64,000 nucleotides of DNA from Pleionea sediminis (GCF_007570825.1 NZ_SUNB01000001.1:186001-250000); one strand, 5' to 3'; shown: positions 48,201 to 57,220, counted from the first letter of the stretch. Numbers and translations: made by a program. Notes: generated from the letters alone by a model not told the origin.

Positions 48201-48699
48201 CAGGATAAGAGCGCTCCACTAATACAGCCTTTACGTACTCTTCCGCAGCAGCTTGATAAATCTCACTCGCGTTCTCTTCAATACCAGGTTGAACACCAAA
48301 CTTAGATAATAGTGGCATTTGCCGTACAATAGATGCACTAAGACTATCTATTGTTTGCAAACGCAGCCGCGCGGGGTTGTCGATAAGTTGCCAACCTTGT
48401 TCTTTATCTCTTTCAATTGCTTTTTTAGCTAAGCGCCAAGTCTTTTTCTCATGCTCCTCTACCGGTTCCGGTTCAGATGCCGCCATTAATGCCTCGACAA
48501 TTCTTTCACGCATTTCATTGGCTGCTTTACGGGTAAATGTAATCGCTAAAATATCTTCAGGTTGAGTCGCATAAGACAACAAATTCAAAAAGCGCTGAGT
48601 AATTAGGCCTGTTTTACCGGAACCCGCGGGTGCTTGTACAATGAAGGATCGCGTAACATCAATGGCTTGTTCACGCGCGACAGCATCTTTTAATGCCAT
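45286..48699 (-). CDS. AddA-like UvrD-family helicase/nuclease
   Basis: The 1,137-residue SF1A helicase has Walker A APAGSGKTG (23-31), Walker B/motif II LVDEFQDTS, motif III GDPMQSIYRFR, motif V MSIHKSKGLEFDHV and motif VI VASTRAKKSLYL. A C-terminal PD-(D/E)xK nuclease domain carries WIVDYKSSYHEGD. This is the AddA layout of double-strand-break end-processing enzymes. Its ATG overlaps the upstream AddB-like stop by one base (TAATG), implying translational coupling and a complex. Confidence 0.92.
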   Translation of the reverse strand: MALKDAVAREQAIDVTRSFIVQAPAGSGKTGLITQRFLNLLSYATQPEDILAITFTRKAANEMRERIVEALMAASEPEPVEEHEKKTWRLAKKAIERDKEQGWQLIDNPARLRLQTIDSLSASIVRQMPLLSKFGVQPGIEENASEIYQAAAEEYVKAVLVERSYPEFESSLITLLKGVNNQLPTLVELLSTLLARRDQWIRHFVANQRLLDREALEAALGQFIGLKLSNLTQQCPNSLQSDFFNWIHLTAQHADGLPESHALWSIASLEQWPGDDVYDLVHWKSIASYLLTAKGELKKRFTKNDGVLSPSTAKGKEQKAIAQQQKELRERILEELQTYPMFLQLLKEVSALPDSEYTDEQWKVIEALNQCLNILLGFLKLEFQARGKVDFIELSLSALFALQDDIGITDLGLKLDYQIKHILVDEFQDTSHGQYELLKLLTSGWQSGDGRTLFVVGDPMQSIYRFREADVGLYLNCRRYGLQSIELEPLLLTTNFRSDAGIVHWVNRAFKTIFPDTENAMLGAVPVSLADANSDNNKDAVNFLHKLNADENYQSIEMLRIIQSIQQKPENKDHSIAILVRNKSHAQKVVTLLKANEIPVEAIEMERLEQRPLIKNLKSLVRFFINPADSIALAGLLRSQLCGISLVAMQKLFSRSQAPWRVLESWVTQSNEETELEDDYTRLKEFYYRIKPFVNRVGNAPVISLVKSCWLALGGYHLNHNPRDFKDAERFFSYFEAKLSGQSLNNIKIVDKLIEQLFSEFEVEHKTHPIKVMSIHKSKGLEFDHVIVPHLEKQPRNERSQLVLWQELPDDSQFGDFLVAPMQTGNENEDKMYQLLNGINEEKQVYENGRLLYVASTRAKKSLYLIAESKVTDNGDDFSVKAPNRGSLLNQLWPTVEFEIEKQRKAYDNPVDESFSVIAEHKRGLGRIPLGAIINLPSPELELTQFMTTMSSDKDDIEFERGNSSASIVGTLIHRYLQKISEEGVDSWDAARVDHLVPIFKKRLKQNNLIDDEIEFWSERIRQSLSLCLSDPTGRWILTKHPSAESEFELSTKVQGQFVSSVIDRTFIDEKGTRWIVDYKSSYHEGDDLEQFFESELASYRGQLQMYAKLMSALDQRPIRCALYFPMHQKLLEYSEY

Positions 48700-51383
48700 T
48701 AATTCATCTCCTCAAAACTACTGCTACCCGCTTCAATTTCAGCAATGCGGCATACGCTGTCAAAAGGACAAAAATCACAAGCTCTCAATCGATGTTCAGG
48801 TGTAACACTGGCTAAACCTAATTTAATTTCTTCAACAAGATTAAAAATACTTGTTTCTATCTGATGAATAAAGTCACGCCAAGAATCGACGGGCGCTCTC
48901 ACTTTCTCAATCGACTTCACTCCAGGCAATACTTTGTCATGTTCCGAAACACCTGAAAACTTAACTCCCGAATGATGGAGTTGAGCAAAACACAATGCTC
49001 TAATTTTTTCCTTTTCAGTCATCAGGTAAATTGGCATTTGTGGCTCTGCTATTCGTTCACCAAACCATTTTTGAGCATCAACTCGCCCAGTTTTATAATC
49101 AATAACAATCTGGCTACCATTCTCTAACTCATCGAGCCTGTCGAGACGAGTTTTAATGCTAACACCATTAATAACAATTTCTTGCTCAAACTCTAACGCC
49201 TTAACATTAAAGGGTTCTCGTTTTTTCTCCAATTGCAATAACTCAAAAATTAAATGCGTGTACTTTTCTTTTTCAATCGCTGCGATTAATGAAGAATTAG
49301 TTGTCACTTGACGAGAGCAACTCTCAATAGCATCATTAATTAGTTCAAATAAATCGTCATCGTTAAAACTGATTAATTTGTTTTGAGAGCCAAGCTGTTG
49401 CCAAATAAATTGCATCACTTCATGTACATAAATACCACGTTCACGTGGATCGATGCCTAAGTTAGCCTCTTCTTGCTCCTCTAAACCCAGCCGGTAACTT
49501 AAATATCCTTGCATTGGACATAAAGCTTGTGATTGCAGAAACTGAGCCCCGCCAATAAGTTTCGACTCCGTCATTGGAAGACCTGTTTCATCATTAAACT
49601 CTTCCTCCTCCAAAGCCATCACAGGAAAAATGCTTTTCTGCTCACTACTTTTAAGTTCCCAGTTTGTAATGTAATCATTTAATATTGATGTCGGACTAAA
49701 GCTTTCTTCTCCTTCTTGGCTGTAATAACTAACAACGGTATAGTCGCTTACTTTCAATAATTGTTTAATTAACGATGTTGCGTATTCCAATTCTTTATCT
49801 GGACTTGATCCCGGCATTGAATGCTGGCGGGCAAACGACAAGGGAATAAAGGGATTAGGATCGGGAGTTTCAGGTAAACTATTGTTCGACATTCCAGAGA
49901 GCCACACCGCATCAAACGATTGCCCGATGGCCTCATACAACCCCATCACCTGAATGGGTTCGCCTTTACTTTTTGGTTGAAAAGTTGCTTGCTCGATAAT
50001 GCTTTGAAACCAAGAGAATGCGGTACTCAATGAAACTTTTTTATTAATAATATTATATTGCTTGAGCTGTTGTAAAAGTCCGATAAATTGAGTTTTTTGT
50101 TGGAATAAATAACTGGATAAAGTCTCTTTTCCCGGCCACTGCCATAATTCTAACCAATCCCAAAATATTTCAGACCACTGCTCCGGAGTTTTAGACTGAG
50201 ACATTAAAGAATTGAAGTTGCTAATTATTGACTTAAACTGAGTCAATTTATTTGATGTCGATTCACTATTAAGTGAACGACTCTCCTTTTCTAATAAGAC
50301 AATAACCGACTGAAGTTTCCATTCATCCTTGTCGGTTTCATGAATTCGAAATGCAGAGCGCTTTAACTGCCAAATAAAATCTTCACCACCAATCGTATGC
50401 CAACGACCAAGACAGCTTGACTTTAACAACTCTGCCAGCTCATCTTGTTTTAATGCCAAACCTAAAAGTTTAATAAGATTTAATGCGGTACGCATGAGTG
50501 GATAATGCAAAGCAGGTACACCCACCGAAATATTATAACTCAGGTTACAGTCATCAATCTGGGACAACTGATCGGGATGAAGTTGCCTTCGAAAAATATC
50601 TTCTACTTGATATCGCCGTTTATCTAATTCTGGAATAATTACAGCCAGACGCTTGCGAGAAGTGGTCTTAAGCTGCTCTTTACACCAGTCTGCGGCCAAT
50701 ACCATTTCAGATTCAAAGTCGTTGGTCTGAAAAGCAACTGACGCATTGGGTGTTTCGGTTATTTCAAGCTCATCAATTACACAACCTTTATTCTTCAATC
50801 GCTCAATCAATCGATTCAAAGCAGGATCCATTTGATGAAAACCAGTAAAAACGATGGGTAATTTAATGCTCTGTAATTCCTCAATAGAAACTGTTTCTAA
50901 ATTAAAATCTAACCACTGACAAAGCCCAGCAATATCAATCGCACTGTCAGAGTTCAACATTGTTTCATAAGTTCGAGCCCAAGATATAAATGCGGAGTGA
51001 TCCTCAGTTTCGACATTTATATCATCAAGCGAGACATTCCAACGCAATAATGTTTGATACGCTTCGTAAGCTTTTCGTGCCGTTGAATTTACCGAAATTA
51101 AGTGAGTCGCAATGTCACTTTGCTGAACAATTTGCTGCCACAATATGAAGCCTTGCTGACTGTTGAATAACACGGGCGTCTCAATGCTCATTGATAGCTC
51201 ATCAAAAACGCGATTTAGAAAAGCGCCCACCGGTAAAATATCAGGCGAAGACCAAACTTGATGTTGACTCGATTGCATTGAGTGATATTGCTCCGTCCAA
51301 TATCTCGCTTGCCGATTACTGGCAGTAATGACAGTTACAATCTCAGTTTTGAGCTTTTTTCTTAGCGGATGGTCTAGTTTCAT
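48699..51383 (-). CDS. AddB-like nuclease/recombination protein (TIGR03623 type)
   Basis: An 894-residue protein with a helicase-like but inactive N-terminal half (no Walker A lysine; ITASNRQARYW replaces it). A C-terminal PD-(D/E)xK nuclease has IVIDYKTGRVDAQ, and four cysteines of a probable [4Fe-4S] staple include an upstream Cys in QALCPMQGYL plus CDFCPFDSVC at about 869-878. This is the AddB arrangement and fits the gammaproteobacterial 'probable DNA repair protein' family I know as TIGR03623. It precedes and overlaps the AddA-like gene, as addB-addA do. Confidence 0.88.
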   Translation of the reverse strand: MKLDHPLRKKLKTEIVTVITASNRQARYWTEQYHSMQSSQHQVWSSPDILPVGAFLNRVFDELSMSIETPVLFNSQQGFILWQQIVQQSDIATHLISVNSTARKAYEAYQTLLRWNVSLDDINVETEDHSAFISWARTYETMLNSDSAIDIAGLCQWLDFNLETVSIEELQSIKLPIVFTGFHQMDPALNRLIERLKNKGCVIDELEITETPNASVAFQTNDFESEMVLAADWCKEQLKTTSRKRLAVIIPELDKRRYQVEDIFRRQLHPDQLSQIDDCNLSYNISVGVPALHYPLMRTALNLIKLLGLALKQDELAELLKSSCLGRWHTIGGEDFIWQLKRSAFRIHETDKDEWKLQSVIVLLEKESRSLNSESTSNKLTQFKSIISNFNSLMSQSKTPEQWSEIFWDWLELWQWPGKETLSSYLFQQKTQFIGLLQQLKQYNIINKKVSLSTAFSWFQSIIEQATFQPKSKGEPIQVMGLYEAIGQSFDAVWLSGMSNNSLPETPDPNPFIPLSFARQHSMPGSSPDKELEYATSLIKQLLKVSDYTVVSYYSQEGEESFSPTSILNDYITNWELKSSEQKSIFPVMALEEEEFNDETGLPMTESKLIGGAQFLQSQALCPMQGYLSYRLGLEEQEEANLGIDPRERGIYVHEVMQFIWQQLGSQNKLISFNDDDLFELINDAIESCSRQVTTNSSLIAAIEKEKYTHLIFELLQLEKKREPFNVKALEFEQEIVINGVSIKTRLDRLDELENGSQIVIDYKTGRVDAQKWFGERIAEPQMPIYLMTEKEKIRALCFAQLHHSGVKFSGVSEHDKVLPGVKSIEKVRAPVDSWRDFIHQIETSIFNLVEEIKLGLASVTPEHRLRACDFCPFDSVCRIAEIEAGSSSFEEMN

Positions 51384-51747
51384 ATAAATATAGATTTCAA
51401 AAGGACTTCGTTATATTCGAAGTATATTTAAAGCGACTCACTAACATCTTGTTTTCTTTAACTTATGTTTTCAAAAGCCAAATATTGTACAAAAAAGGTT
51501 TTATCTCACAAACAATCGGTGATAGTCTAACTTATAGAAGTAATTGCTTCGACAAATAATATATAAGAATAAAAACAAATCGGAATATATGTTAAACGTG
51601 GTTATCCAGATTGCCACACAATATTTTGCAGTGTCGGCCACTGACATAAGTTCAGTGCAACAAAAGCCCGATTAGGATATCGGTGACAATTGGACACCAC
51701 TTCTTTGTGGAGAGAAGTGGCATTAAAAGTTTGCTGAGACACCAGAA
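51384..51747. other. 364-base intergenic region before the GGDEF gene
   Basis: A long A/T-rich divergent region between the AddB-like gene (minus) and the GGDEF/EAL gene (plus). It contains a strong hairpin near the GGDEF start (listed separately). I see no tRNA, no conserved cyclic-di-GMP riboswitch core and no coding frame with family resemblance. Confidence 0.5.
51697..51720 (+). other. Perfect hairpin in the GGDEF gene leader
   Basis: CCACTTCT and AGAAGTGG form an 8-base perfect stem with an 8-base loop, ending 27 bases before the start codon. No T-tract follows, so it is not a normal terminator. It could act as an operator or leader structure. Confidence 0.4.
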
Positions 51748-53307
51748 ATGTTGGCGACAAAGAGAAAGCTGTTAAAGCTTTTAGAACAACTCGACCCTGA
51801 GTTCGATGTTAAATCGAAAGATATTGATCCGGCTGAAATTTACCACTTAATAAAAGAAGTCTCCGCCGACTATTTTAAGCTGGTTGATGAACGGTCAGAA
51901 TTTACTCACTCCGATTCAATTAAGCAATCTGAAGCCCTTGTTTATGAAACCAAAGGCTCTCATTACGATCCTCTTACGGGCTTGCCCAACCGAAATTTTT
52001 TCCACTATTACGTTGAACAAGCTATCAAACGAACTTCTCGACGAAATAAAAGTTTTGCACTCGTATTTATTGATATTGATCACTTTAAATCGATTAACGA
52101 CTCTCATGGACACAAAACAGGTGACCAGATTTTAAAACAGGTTGCCAAAAGAATTGATTTAGCGACGCGAGATAGTGATTTGTTTTGCCGTTTATCCGGT
52201 GATGAGTTTTGCCTCTTAGTTGAGGAACTTGAACAGACCAATGCCATACTCGGGATTGTTGATTCCATTCGTGGTGTGCTAAACCGTCCCTTTCAATGTG
52301 AAGAACTATCTCTTTTAATCACTTGCAGTATCGGTGTTAGCATTTATCCAGATGATGGTAAATCATTTCAAGACTTACTCCACTTTGCTGACATGGCGAT
52401 GTACGAAGCGAAAAGAAGCGGACGTAATTCAGTCAGTGTTTTTACGCCAGAAATTGCTGAAAAAGTACAGTTGCTCAATACTCAACAAAAGCATTTAAAT
52501 CACATGTTGCATTTGCGAAAACTAGAAAAGCGCATTCAGCCGGAACTAGAACTGAAATCCGGTAAAATTTGTGCTCTTCGACAAATTGCCTACATTAACT
52601 TCCCAGGTCTTGAAACCGAAGCATCTTTACTGGAAGCCGCCGAAGCAGGACGTAAAGTATCTATGTTAAATATGGAACTTATTCGGTCGGCAGTCGAGCA
52701 ATATAGTATTTGGTCAAAACATTTCACCGTCGTGCCTCAAATAGTCGTTCCTCTTTATCGTGATTTATTATGTTCATCGCGTTGTTCGCTAGCCGTTGAA
52801 GATTTGACGAAGCGATATAATATTCCTCCGAACTGTATCGAGTTTGAGATTAATGAGTCGGATTTTAATTATGAGCAGGAAAAGGGCTACAAAACGTTAG
52901 ATCAACTTGCATCAATGGGATGCATAATTAGTTTAATTAACGTTGGTATTGGGCCTCTTTCTTTACACTTACTCTCTTCCGGAAAAATTGCCAAAATAAA
53001 AGTTGATGCAACCTTGATCCATGAACTGGAAGACAGTGAACAATCTCGACTCTTGATGGAGGCGATTGTTGAAATCTGTCAAAAGTTTGGTATTCGAGTT
53101 GTCGGCCTGGACGTTACTTCAACCGAGCAATTAAAAGTACTCGAACAACTTGAATGTAATGGTATTCGAGGTGAAGTTTTAAGCACACCTGTTTCATCCA
53201 GTGACTTTGATAATGTACTTAGAAATTACAATAGACAGCTGAAATCATCAGAAAAGAAAATTATCAAATCTTCAGTGATAAACCTGAAAAGTTTATCAAC
53301 TAAGTAA
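51748..53307 (+). CDS. GGDEF domain protein with degenerate EAL domain
   Basis: A 519-residue soluble protein. Residues 1-65 hold no recognised sensor. The GGDEF domain (about 70-235) has SGDEF (150-154) at the active site and an RDSD inhibitory I-site (141-144) in the proper place. An EAL-like domain (about 245-495) lacks the signature motifs: no E-x-L-x-R, LDVTSTEQL replaces EGVET-type sequence, and IRGEVLSTPV replaces the usual QGYxxSxPL. The protein is thus a likely diguanylate cyclase (or c-di-GMP binder) with an inactive EAL partner. The start is ATG 51748; the ribosome site is weak. Confidence 0.88.
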   Translation: MLATKRKLLKLLEQLDPEFDVKSKDIDPAEIYHLIKEVSADYFKLVDERSEFTHSDSIKQSEALVYETKGSHYDPLTGLPNRNFFHYYVEQAIKRTSRRNKSFALVFIDIDHFKSINDSHGHKTGDQILKQVAKRIDLATRDSDLFCRLSGDEFCLLVEELEQTNAILGIVDSIRGVLNRPFQCEELSLLITCSIGVSIYPDDGKSFQDLLHFADMAMYEAKRSGRNSVSVFTPEIAEKVQLLNTQQKHLNHMLHLRKLEKRIQPELELKSGKICALRQIAYINFPGLETEASLLEAAEAGRKVSMLNMELIRSAVEQYSIWSKHFTVVPQIVVPLYRDLLCSSRCSLAVEDLTKRYNIPPNCIEFEINESDFNYEQEKGYKTLDQLASMGCIISLINVGIGPLSLHLLSSGKIAKIKVDATLIHELEDSEQSRLLMEAIVEICQKFGIRVVGLDVTSTEQLKVLEQLECNGIRGEVLSTPVSSSDFDNVLRNYNRQLKSSEKKIIKSSVINLKSLSTK

Positions 53308-53317
53308 CAATCTTATA

Positions 53318-53932
53318 CTACTTTGATTTGCCGTATCCCCAACGATCCATCAATTGATGCTCAATCATCAAGTGGTCTAACACACGAGCAACCATAAAGT
53401 TGATGAGATCTTGAATCGACTCTGGTTTTTGATAAAAACCTGGCGCAAGAGGCATTATTGTAACGCCAATTTCTGACAATCGAGTCATATTTTGTAAATG
53501 AATCGTTGAAAAAGGCGTTTCTCGGGGCATCAATATGAGTTGCCCACGTTCTTTGATAACCACATCAGCAGCTCGCTCTAATAAATTATCGCTGGCGCCA
53601 ACAGCAATCGAAGAAAGCGTTCCGGTACTACAAGGACAAACAATCATTTGTTTGGGCGCAGCTGAGCCAGATGCAACGGGTGACATCCAGTTTTGTGTTC
53701 CGAGTACAGTAACTTTACCATCACCTTTCGTTTCTCGTTTTAATACTTCAGCGGCTTTCGTCACGTTTTCACTTAAAGCGAGACCCAATTCAGTTGCAAA
53801 AACGACTCGCGCGGCATCGGACAAGATAACGAAAACTTCGTCATAGTTTTGTCGGAGTTGATTAAGCAAGGCCATCCCATATGCTGCACCTGATGCCCCG
53901 GTAAATCCTAACGTAATATTCTTTGACTTCAT
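53318..53932 (-). CDS. ubiX: Flavin prenyltransferase UbiX
   Basis: A 204-residue flavoprotein that makes prenylated FMN for UbiD-type decarboxylases in ubiquinone biosynthesis. It shows the FMN-binding N-terminus [15 protein letters not shown], the conserved [26 protein letters not shown] and the [15 protein letters not shown] segment. Its 3' end is 10 bases from the convergent GGDEF/EAL gene. It lies downstream of mpl on the same strand, 22 bases apart. Confidence 0.96.
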   Translation of the reverse strand: MKSKNITLGFTGASGAAYGMALLNQLRQNYDEVFVILSDAARVVFATELGLALSENVTKAAEVLKRETKGDGKVTVLGTQNWMSPVASGSAAPKQMIVCPCSTGTLSSIAVGASDNLLERAADVVIKERGQLILMPRETPFSTIHLQNMTRLSEIGVTIMPLAPGFYQKPESIQDLINFMVARVLDHLMIEHQLMDRWGYGKSK

Positions 53933-53954
53933 AAATTAAATATCTCTTTCGACG

Positions 53955-55301
53955 TCACTCTTTTGTATTACTTTCTAAACGCTCCAAAAGCTTCGTATGA
54001 ATTCCACCGAATGCGCCATTACTCATTAATAGCACATGAGTTCCAGGTGTTGCTAATTCTACTATTCGATCAATCGTTTCATCGACAGATTTACACACGG
54101 TAACCGCGCCATCCTGATCCCACTCTATATTCTCAGGATCATGTATAACTTTGTCATTCGCCAACGTCAATGCAGGAATCAAGCTGTGTTTATGGTGACC
54201 CATTCTCATTGTATTCGAGCGAATATCAACAACAGCAATTATCGGAGCATCTCCTACTGATGCACGGAGTCCATTTAACGTTAGCTCAATAGCCGTTGGA
54301 TGATGAGCAAAATCATCATAAACAGCAATGTTATTAATTGCCCCTTTAAGCTCCATACGACGCTTCACACTTTTAAAGTCACTGAGTGCATCGATGGCAT
54401 CTTTTATTTGCACCCCAGCATGATGCGCAGCAGCTATAGCTGCCAATCCATTGTTCACATTGTGCGTTCCTATAAGATCCCATTCGACGCAACCAAAATT
54501 TTCGTTTTGATACGCAACTTCAAACTTGGATCCATCAGAGTGAATTAGTTTATATTGCCAATCGGCTCCCTCACCGAAAGATTGTTGTGGTGTCCAACAA
54601 CCTCTTTGCAAAACTCTATCGAGCGCTTCGGCTCCTTGTGGGTGAATTATGACGCCGTTACGCGGCACTGTTCGAATAAGGTGATGAAACTGAGTTTCAA
54701 TCGCTTTTAAATCATCAAAAATATCCGCATGATCGAATTCTAAATTATTTAACACCGTTGTTCGTGAATGGTAGTGAACAAACTTAGAACGTTTATCAAA
54801 AAACGCCGTGTCATATTCATCGGCTTCAACAACAAAAAAAATGGAATCTGTTATTCGAGCTGACACACCAAAATTTTCTGGAACACCACCAATTAAAAAC
54901 CCAGGATTCAGTCCATTTGCCTCCAAAATCCAAGCTATCATGCTCGATGTTGTCGTCTTACCATGCGTACCAGCAACCGCAATAACCCATTTATCATGCA
55001 AAATATTTTCAGCCAGCCACTGTGGTCCAGAACGGTAATTCATTCCCTTATCGAGCATCAATTCGACTTCTGGATTACCGCGAGACATAGCATTACCGAC
55101 GACGACACAATCGAGATCATTCGCCAAATTTTGTTCCGAATACCCTTCCATTAGCTGAATGCCGGCCTGTTCCAACTGAGTACTCATCGGTGGATAACAG
55201 TTTTTGTCAGAGCCTGTTACTTCAAATCCTTTCGCTTTCGCTAGTTGCGCAATACCACCCATAAAAGTTCCGCAAATAGCCGATATGTGAATTTTGATCA
55301 C
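53955..55301 (-). CDS. mpl: UDP-MurNAc:L-alanyl-gamma-D-glutamyl-meso-DAP ligase
   Basis: A 448-residue Mur ligase family enzyme that reattaches recycled murein tripeptide to UDP-MurNAc. The N-terminal HISAICGTFMGGIAQLAKAKGFEVTGSD matches Mpl rather than MurC, the ATP P-loop is AGTHGKTTTSSM and the C-terminal domain contains YDDFAHHPTAIELTL. Its start overlaps or abuts the stop of the upstream membrane gene (one base apart), suggesting co-transcription. Confidence 0.96.
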   Translation of the reverse strand: MIKIHISAICGTFMGGIAQLAKAKGFEVTGSDKNCYPPMSTQLEQAGIQLMEGYSEQNLANDLDCVVVGNAMSRGNPEVELMLDKGMNYRSGPQWLAENILHDKWVIAVAGTHGKTTTSSMIAWILEANGLNPGFLIGGVPENFGVSARITDSIFFVVEADEYDTAFFDKRSKFVHYHSRTTVLNNLEFDHADIFDDLKAIETQFHHLIRTVPRNGVIIHPQGAEALDRVLQRGCWTPQQSFGEGADWQYKLIHSDGSKFEVAYQNENFGCVEWDLIGTHNVNNGLAAIAAAHHAGVQIKDAIDALSDFKSVKRRMELKGAINNIAVYDDFAHHPTAIELTLNGLRASVGDAPIIAVVDIRSNTMRMGHHKHSLIPALTLANDKVIHDPENIEWDQDGAVTVCKSVDETIDRIVELATPGTHVLLMSNGAFGGIHTKLLERLESNTKE

Positions 55302-55811
55302 TTAACTCATCTCCAATAAATGTGCTAATGCAGTAACGCCTGCAATATTTAATACTTGAAGCACTAACATGGTAACAACAGCTTGTAACCAACTGAACTC
55401 CAGCGATAACTTATAAATAAAAGTTCCCACCACTAAGCGCCAGGTATGCACAAATAAAAACAAAACATGTAAAAAAATACTTTCTTTCGTTGCATCAACA
55501 ACCATTAAAGCGATTAGTAAAGGCAACGAGATTAACAAGTCGGTTCCAAATAAAGCGGTTAAACTTTGAACCAGTCGTTCCGTGCGTTGAAAAATAATAA
55601 AAGGCAACACTCGTACAAAGATCAGCAAAAAGATCAAACTGGCCCAATGCACAAATGGAGCTTCAGGAATTGACTGTTCCTTTGCTAACCACTGACCAAT
55701 AAACACTAAACCCAGAACTGCAACCAACATTCCACGCGAATAAGCCAGATTTTCTGGCGATCGATTCAGTTGTACGATGGACCACAAAGTTTTTAACTCG
55801 TTCAATAGCAC
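55302..55811 (-). CDS. Multi-pass membrane protein, unknown
   Basis: A 169-residue hydrophobic protein with about four predicted membrane segments (roughly 28-42, 54-72, 90-108 and 138-160). Its general look recalls small Yip1/YIPF-like bacterial membrane proteins, but no motif supports a name. It is directly upstream of mpl (adjacent stop and start), so co-expression with peptidoglycan recycling is likely. Confidence 0.6.
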   Translation of the reverse strand: MLLNELKTLWSIVQLNRSPENLAYSRGMLVAVLGLVFIGQWLAKEQSIPEAPFVHWASLIFLLIFVRVLPFIIFQRTERLVQSLTALFGTDLLISLPLLIALMVVDATKESIFLHVLFLFVHTWRLVVGTFIYKLSLEFSWLQAVVTMLVLQVLNIAGVTALAHLLEMS

Positions 55812-55830
55812 AGAAGTTAATCACCAAAAT

Positions 55831-55858
55831 TTGAGAGTTATCGCTAATGCTCTATAAT
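55831..55858 (+). promoter_or_regulatory. Promoter for pfp
   Basis: TTGAGA (5/6 match) and TATAAT (6/6) separated by 16 bases, 46 bases upstream of the pfp start codon. It is the best sigma-70-like match seen in the window. Confidence 0.65.
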
Positions 55859-55903
55859 AGCCGACATTTATGACCACATGCCAATTTACCACCGAGGGAC
55901 ACA

Positions 55904-57175
55904 ATGGCTCGAACTAAAAAGTACAATGCATTTTATGCACAATCAGGCGGTGTTACTGCCGTTATTAACGCCTCTGCTTGTGGAGTGATCGAGGCTGCCC
56001 GCGAAAACAAAGACAAAATTGGAAAAGTTTATGCCGGCAGAAATGGAATTATTGGAGCATTGACAGAAGATTTGATAGATACCAGCAAAGAGTCCAAAAA
56101 AGATATTGCGGCACTGAAGTACACACCGTCTGGTGCATTTGGTTCTTGCCGCTACAAGTTAAAAAGTCTAGAGCAAAATCGTGCAGAATATGAACGATTG
56201 ATTGAAGTCTTTAAAGCGCATGACATTCGTTATTTCTTTTACAACGGTGGTGGAGATTCTGCTGATACCTGTCTTAAAGTCTCGCAACTCTCTGAGCAAC
56301 TCGGCTACCCAATTCAGGCAATCCATATACCTAAAACTGTCGATAACGACCTGCCTTTCACTGACAACTGCCCAGGCTTTGGCTCAGTTGCAAAATACAT
56401 CGCTGTTTCAATTCGCGAAGCTGGCTTTGATGTCGCCTCAATGTCAAAAACATCAACCAAAGTTTTTGTCATGGAAGTTATGGGTCGACATGCAGGCTGG
56501 ATTGCAGCAGCTGGCGGTCTCGCGGCGGAAAAAGAAGGCGATAGCCCACACATTATCTTATTTCCAGAAATTCCTTTTAATCAGGACAAGTTTCTAAAAA
56601 AAGTTGATCGTTGCGTCAAAAAGTTTGGCTATTGCGCCATTGTTGTTTCAGAGGGCGCGCAACATAAAGACGGCTCATTCCTGGCAGAATCAGGAACAAC
56701 CGATGCCTTTGGCCACAAGCAACTCGGCGGAGTCGCACCATTTGTCGCACAATTGGTAAAAGATGAACTGGGTTACAAATACCATTGGGCCGTTGCAGAC
56801 TATTTGCAAAGAGCAGCCCGTCATATTGCTTCTAAAACGGATGTTGAACAAGCTTATGCTGTTGGACATGCCGCTGTTGACTATGCTCTCAAAGGTAAAA
56901 ATTCCGTCATGGTGACCATCGACCGAAAACCAACTAAACGCTACAGCTGGAAGCTCGGTGAAGCCCCTCTAGAAAAAATTGCGAATGTTGAAAAGATGAT
57001 GCCTCGAAACTTTATCACTCGCGATGGCTTTCATATAACCGATGCTTGTCGGGAATATTTATCGCCTCTCATTCAAGGGGAATCTTACCCTGAATATAAA
57101 AACGGCCTTCCGCAATACGTCACTTTGAAAAATGAAGCCGTCGAGAAAAAACTCAAAAAGAAATTTAAAGTTTAG
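55904..57175 (+). CDS. pfp: Pyrophosphate-dependent 6-phosphofructokinase
   Basis: The 423-residue phosphofructokinase has YNGGGDSADT (113-122) and PKTVDND (143-149). In this family the Asp in the GGxDS/T turn and the Lys in PKT(I/V)DND mark PPi-dependent enzymes; ATP enzymes have GGDGS and PGTIDND. It catalyses reversible phosphorylation of fructose 6-phosphate with PPi, so it can serve glycolysis and gluconeogenesis. A clear promoter lies upstream and a hairpin terminator downstream, so the gene is monocistronic. Confidence 0.93.
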   Translation: MARTKKYNAFYAQSGGVTAVINASACGVIEAARENKDKIGKVYAGRNGIIGALTEDLIDTSKESKKDIAALKYTPSGAFGSCRYKLKSLEQNRAEYERLIEVFKAHDIRYFFYNGGGDSADTCLKVSQLSEQLGYPIQAIHIPKTVDNDLPFTDNCPGFGSVAKYIAVSIREAGFDVASMSKTSTKVFVMEVMGRHAGWIAAAGGLAAEKEGDSPHIILFPEIPFNQDKFLKKVDRCVKKFGYCAIVVSEGAQHKDGSFLAESGTTDAFGHKQLGGVAPFVAQLVKDELGYKYHWAVADYLQRAARHIASKTDVEQAYAVGHAAVDYALKGKNSVMVTIDRKPTKRYSWKLGEAPLEKIANVEKMMPRNFITRDGFHITDACREYLSPLIQGESYPEYKNGLPQYVTLKNEAVEKKLKKKFKV

Positions 57176-57185
57176 ACTCTATGTA

Positions 57186-57220
57186 GCCGCCGTTTCACTG
57201 AATCTAGATAAAACGGCGGC
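57186..57220 (+). terminator. Terminator of pfp
   Basis: GCCGCCGTTT and AAACGGCGGC form a perfect 10-base stem with a 15-base loop, followed by GTCAAATTTTT. It lies 10 bases after the pfp stop codon. Confidence 0.8.

Noticed and set aside
51384-51747. Cyclic-di-GMP riboswitch before the GGDEF gene
   Set aside because: I looked for the conserved class I core and receptor motifs and do not see them; only a simple hairpin is present.
56202-56597. 131-codon frame inside pfp
   Set aside because: It lies in another frame of a strongly supported phosphofructokinase gene.
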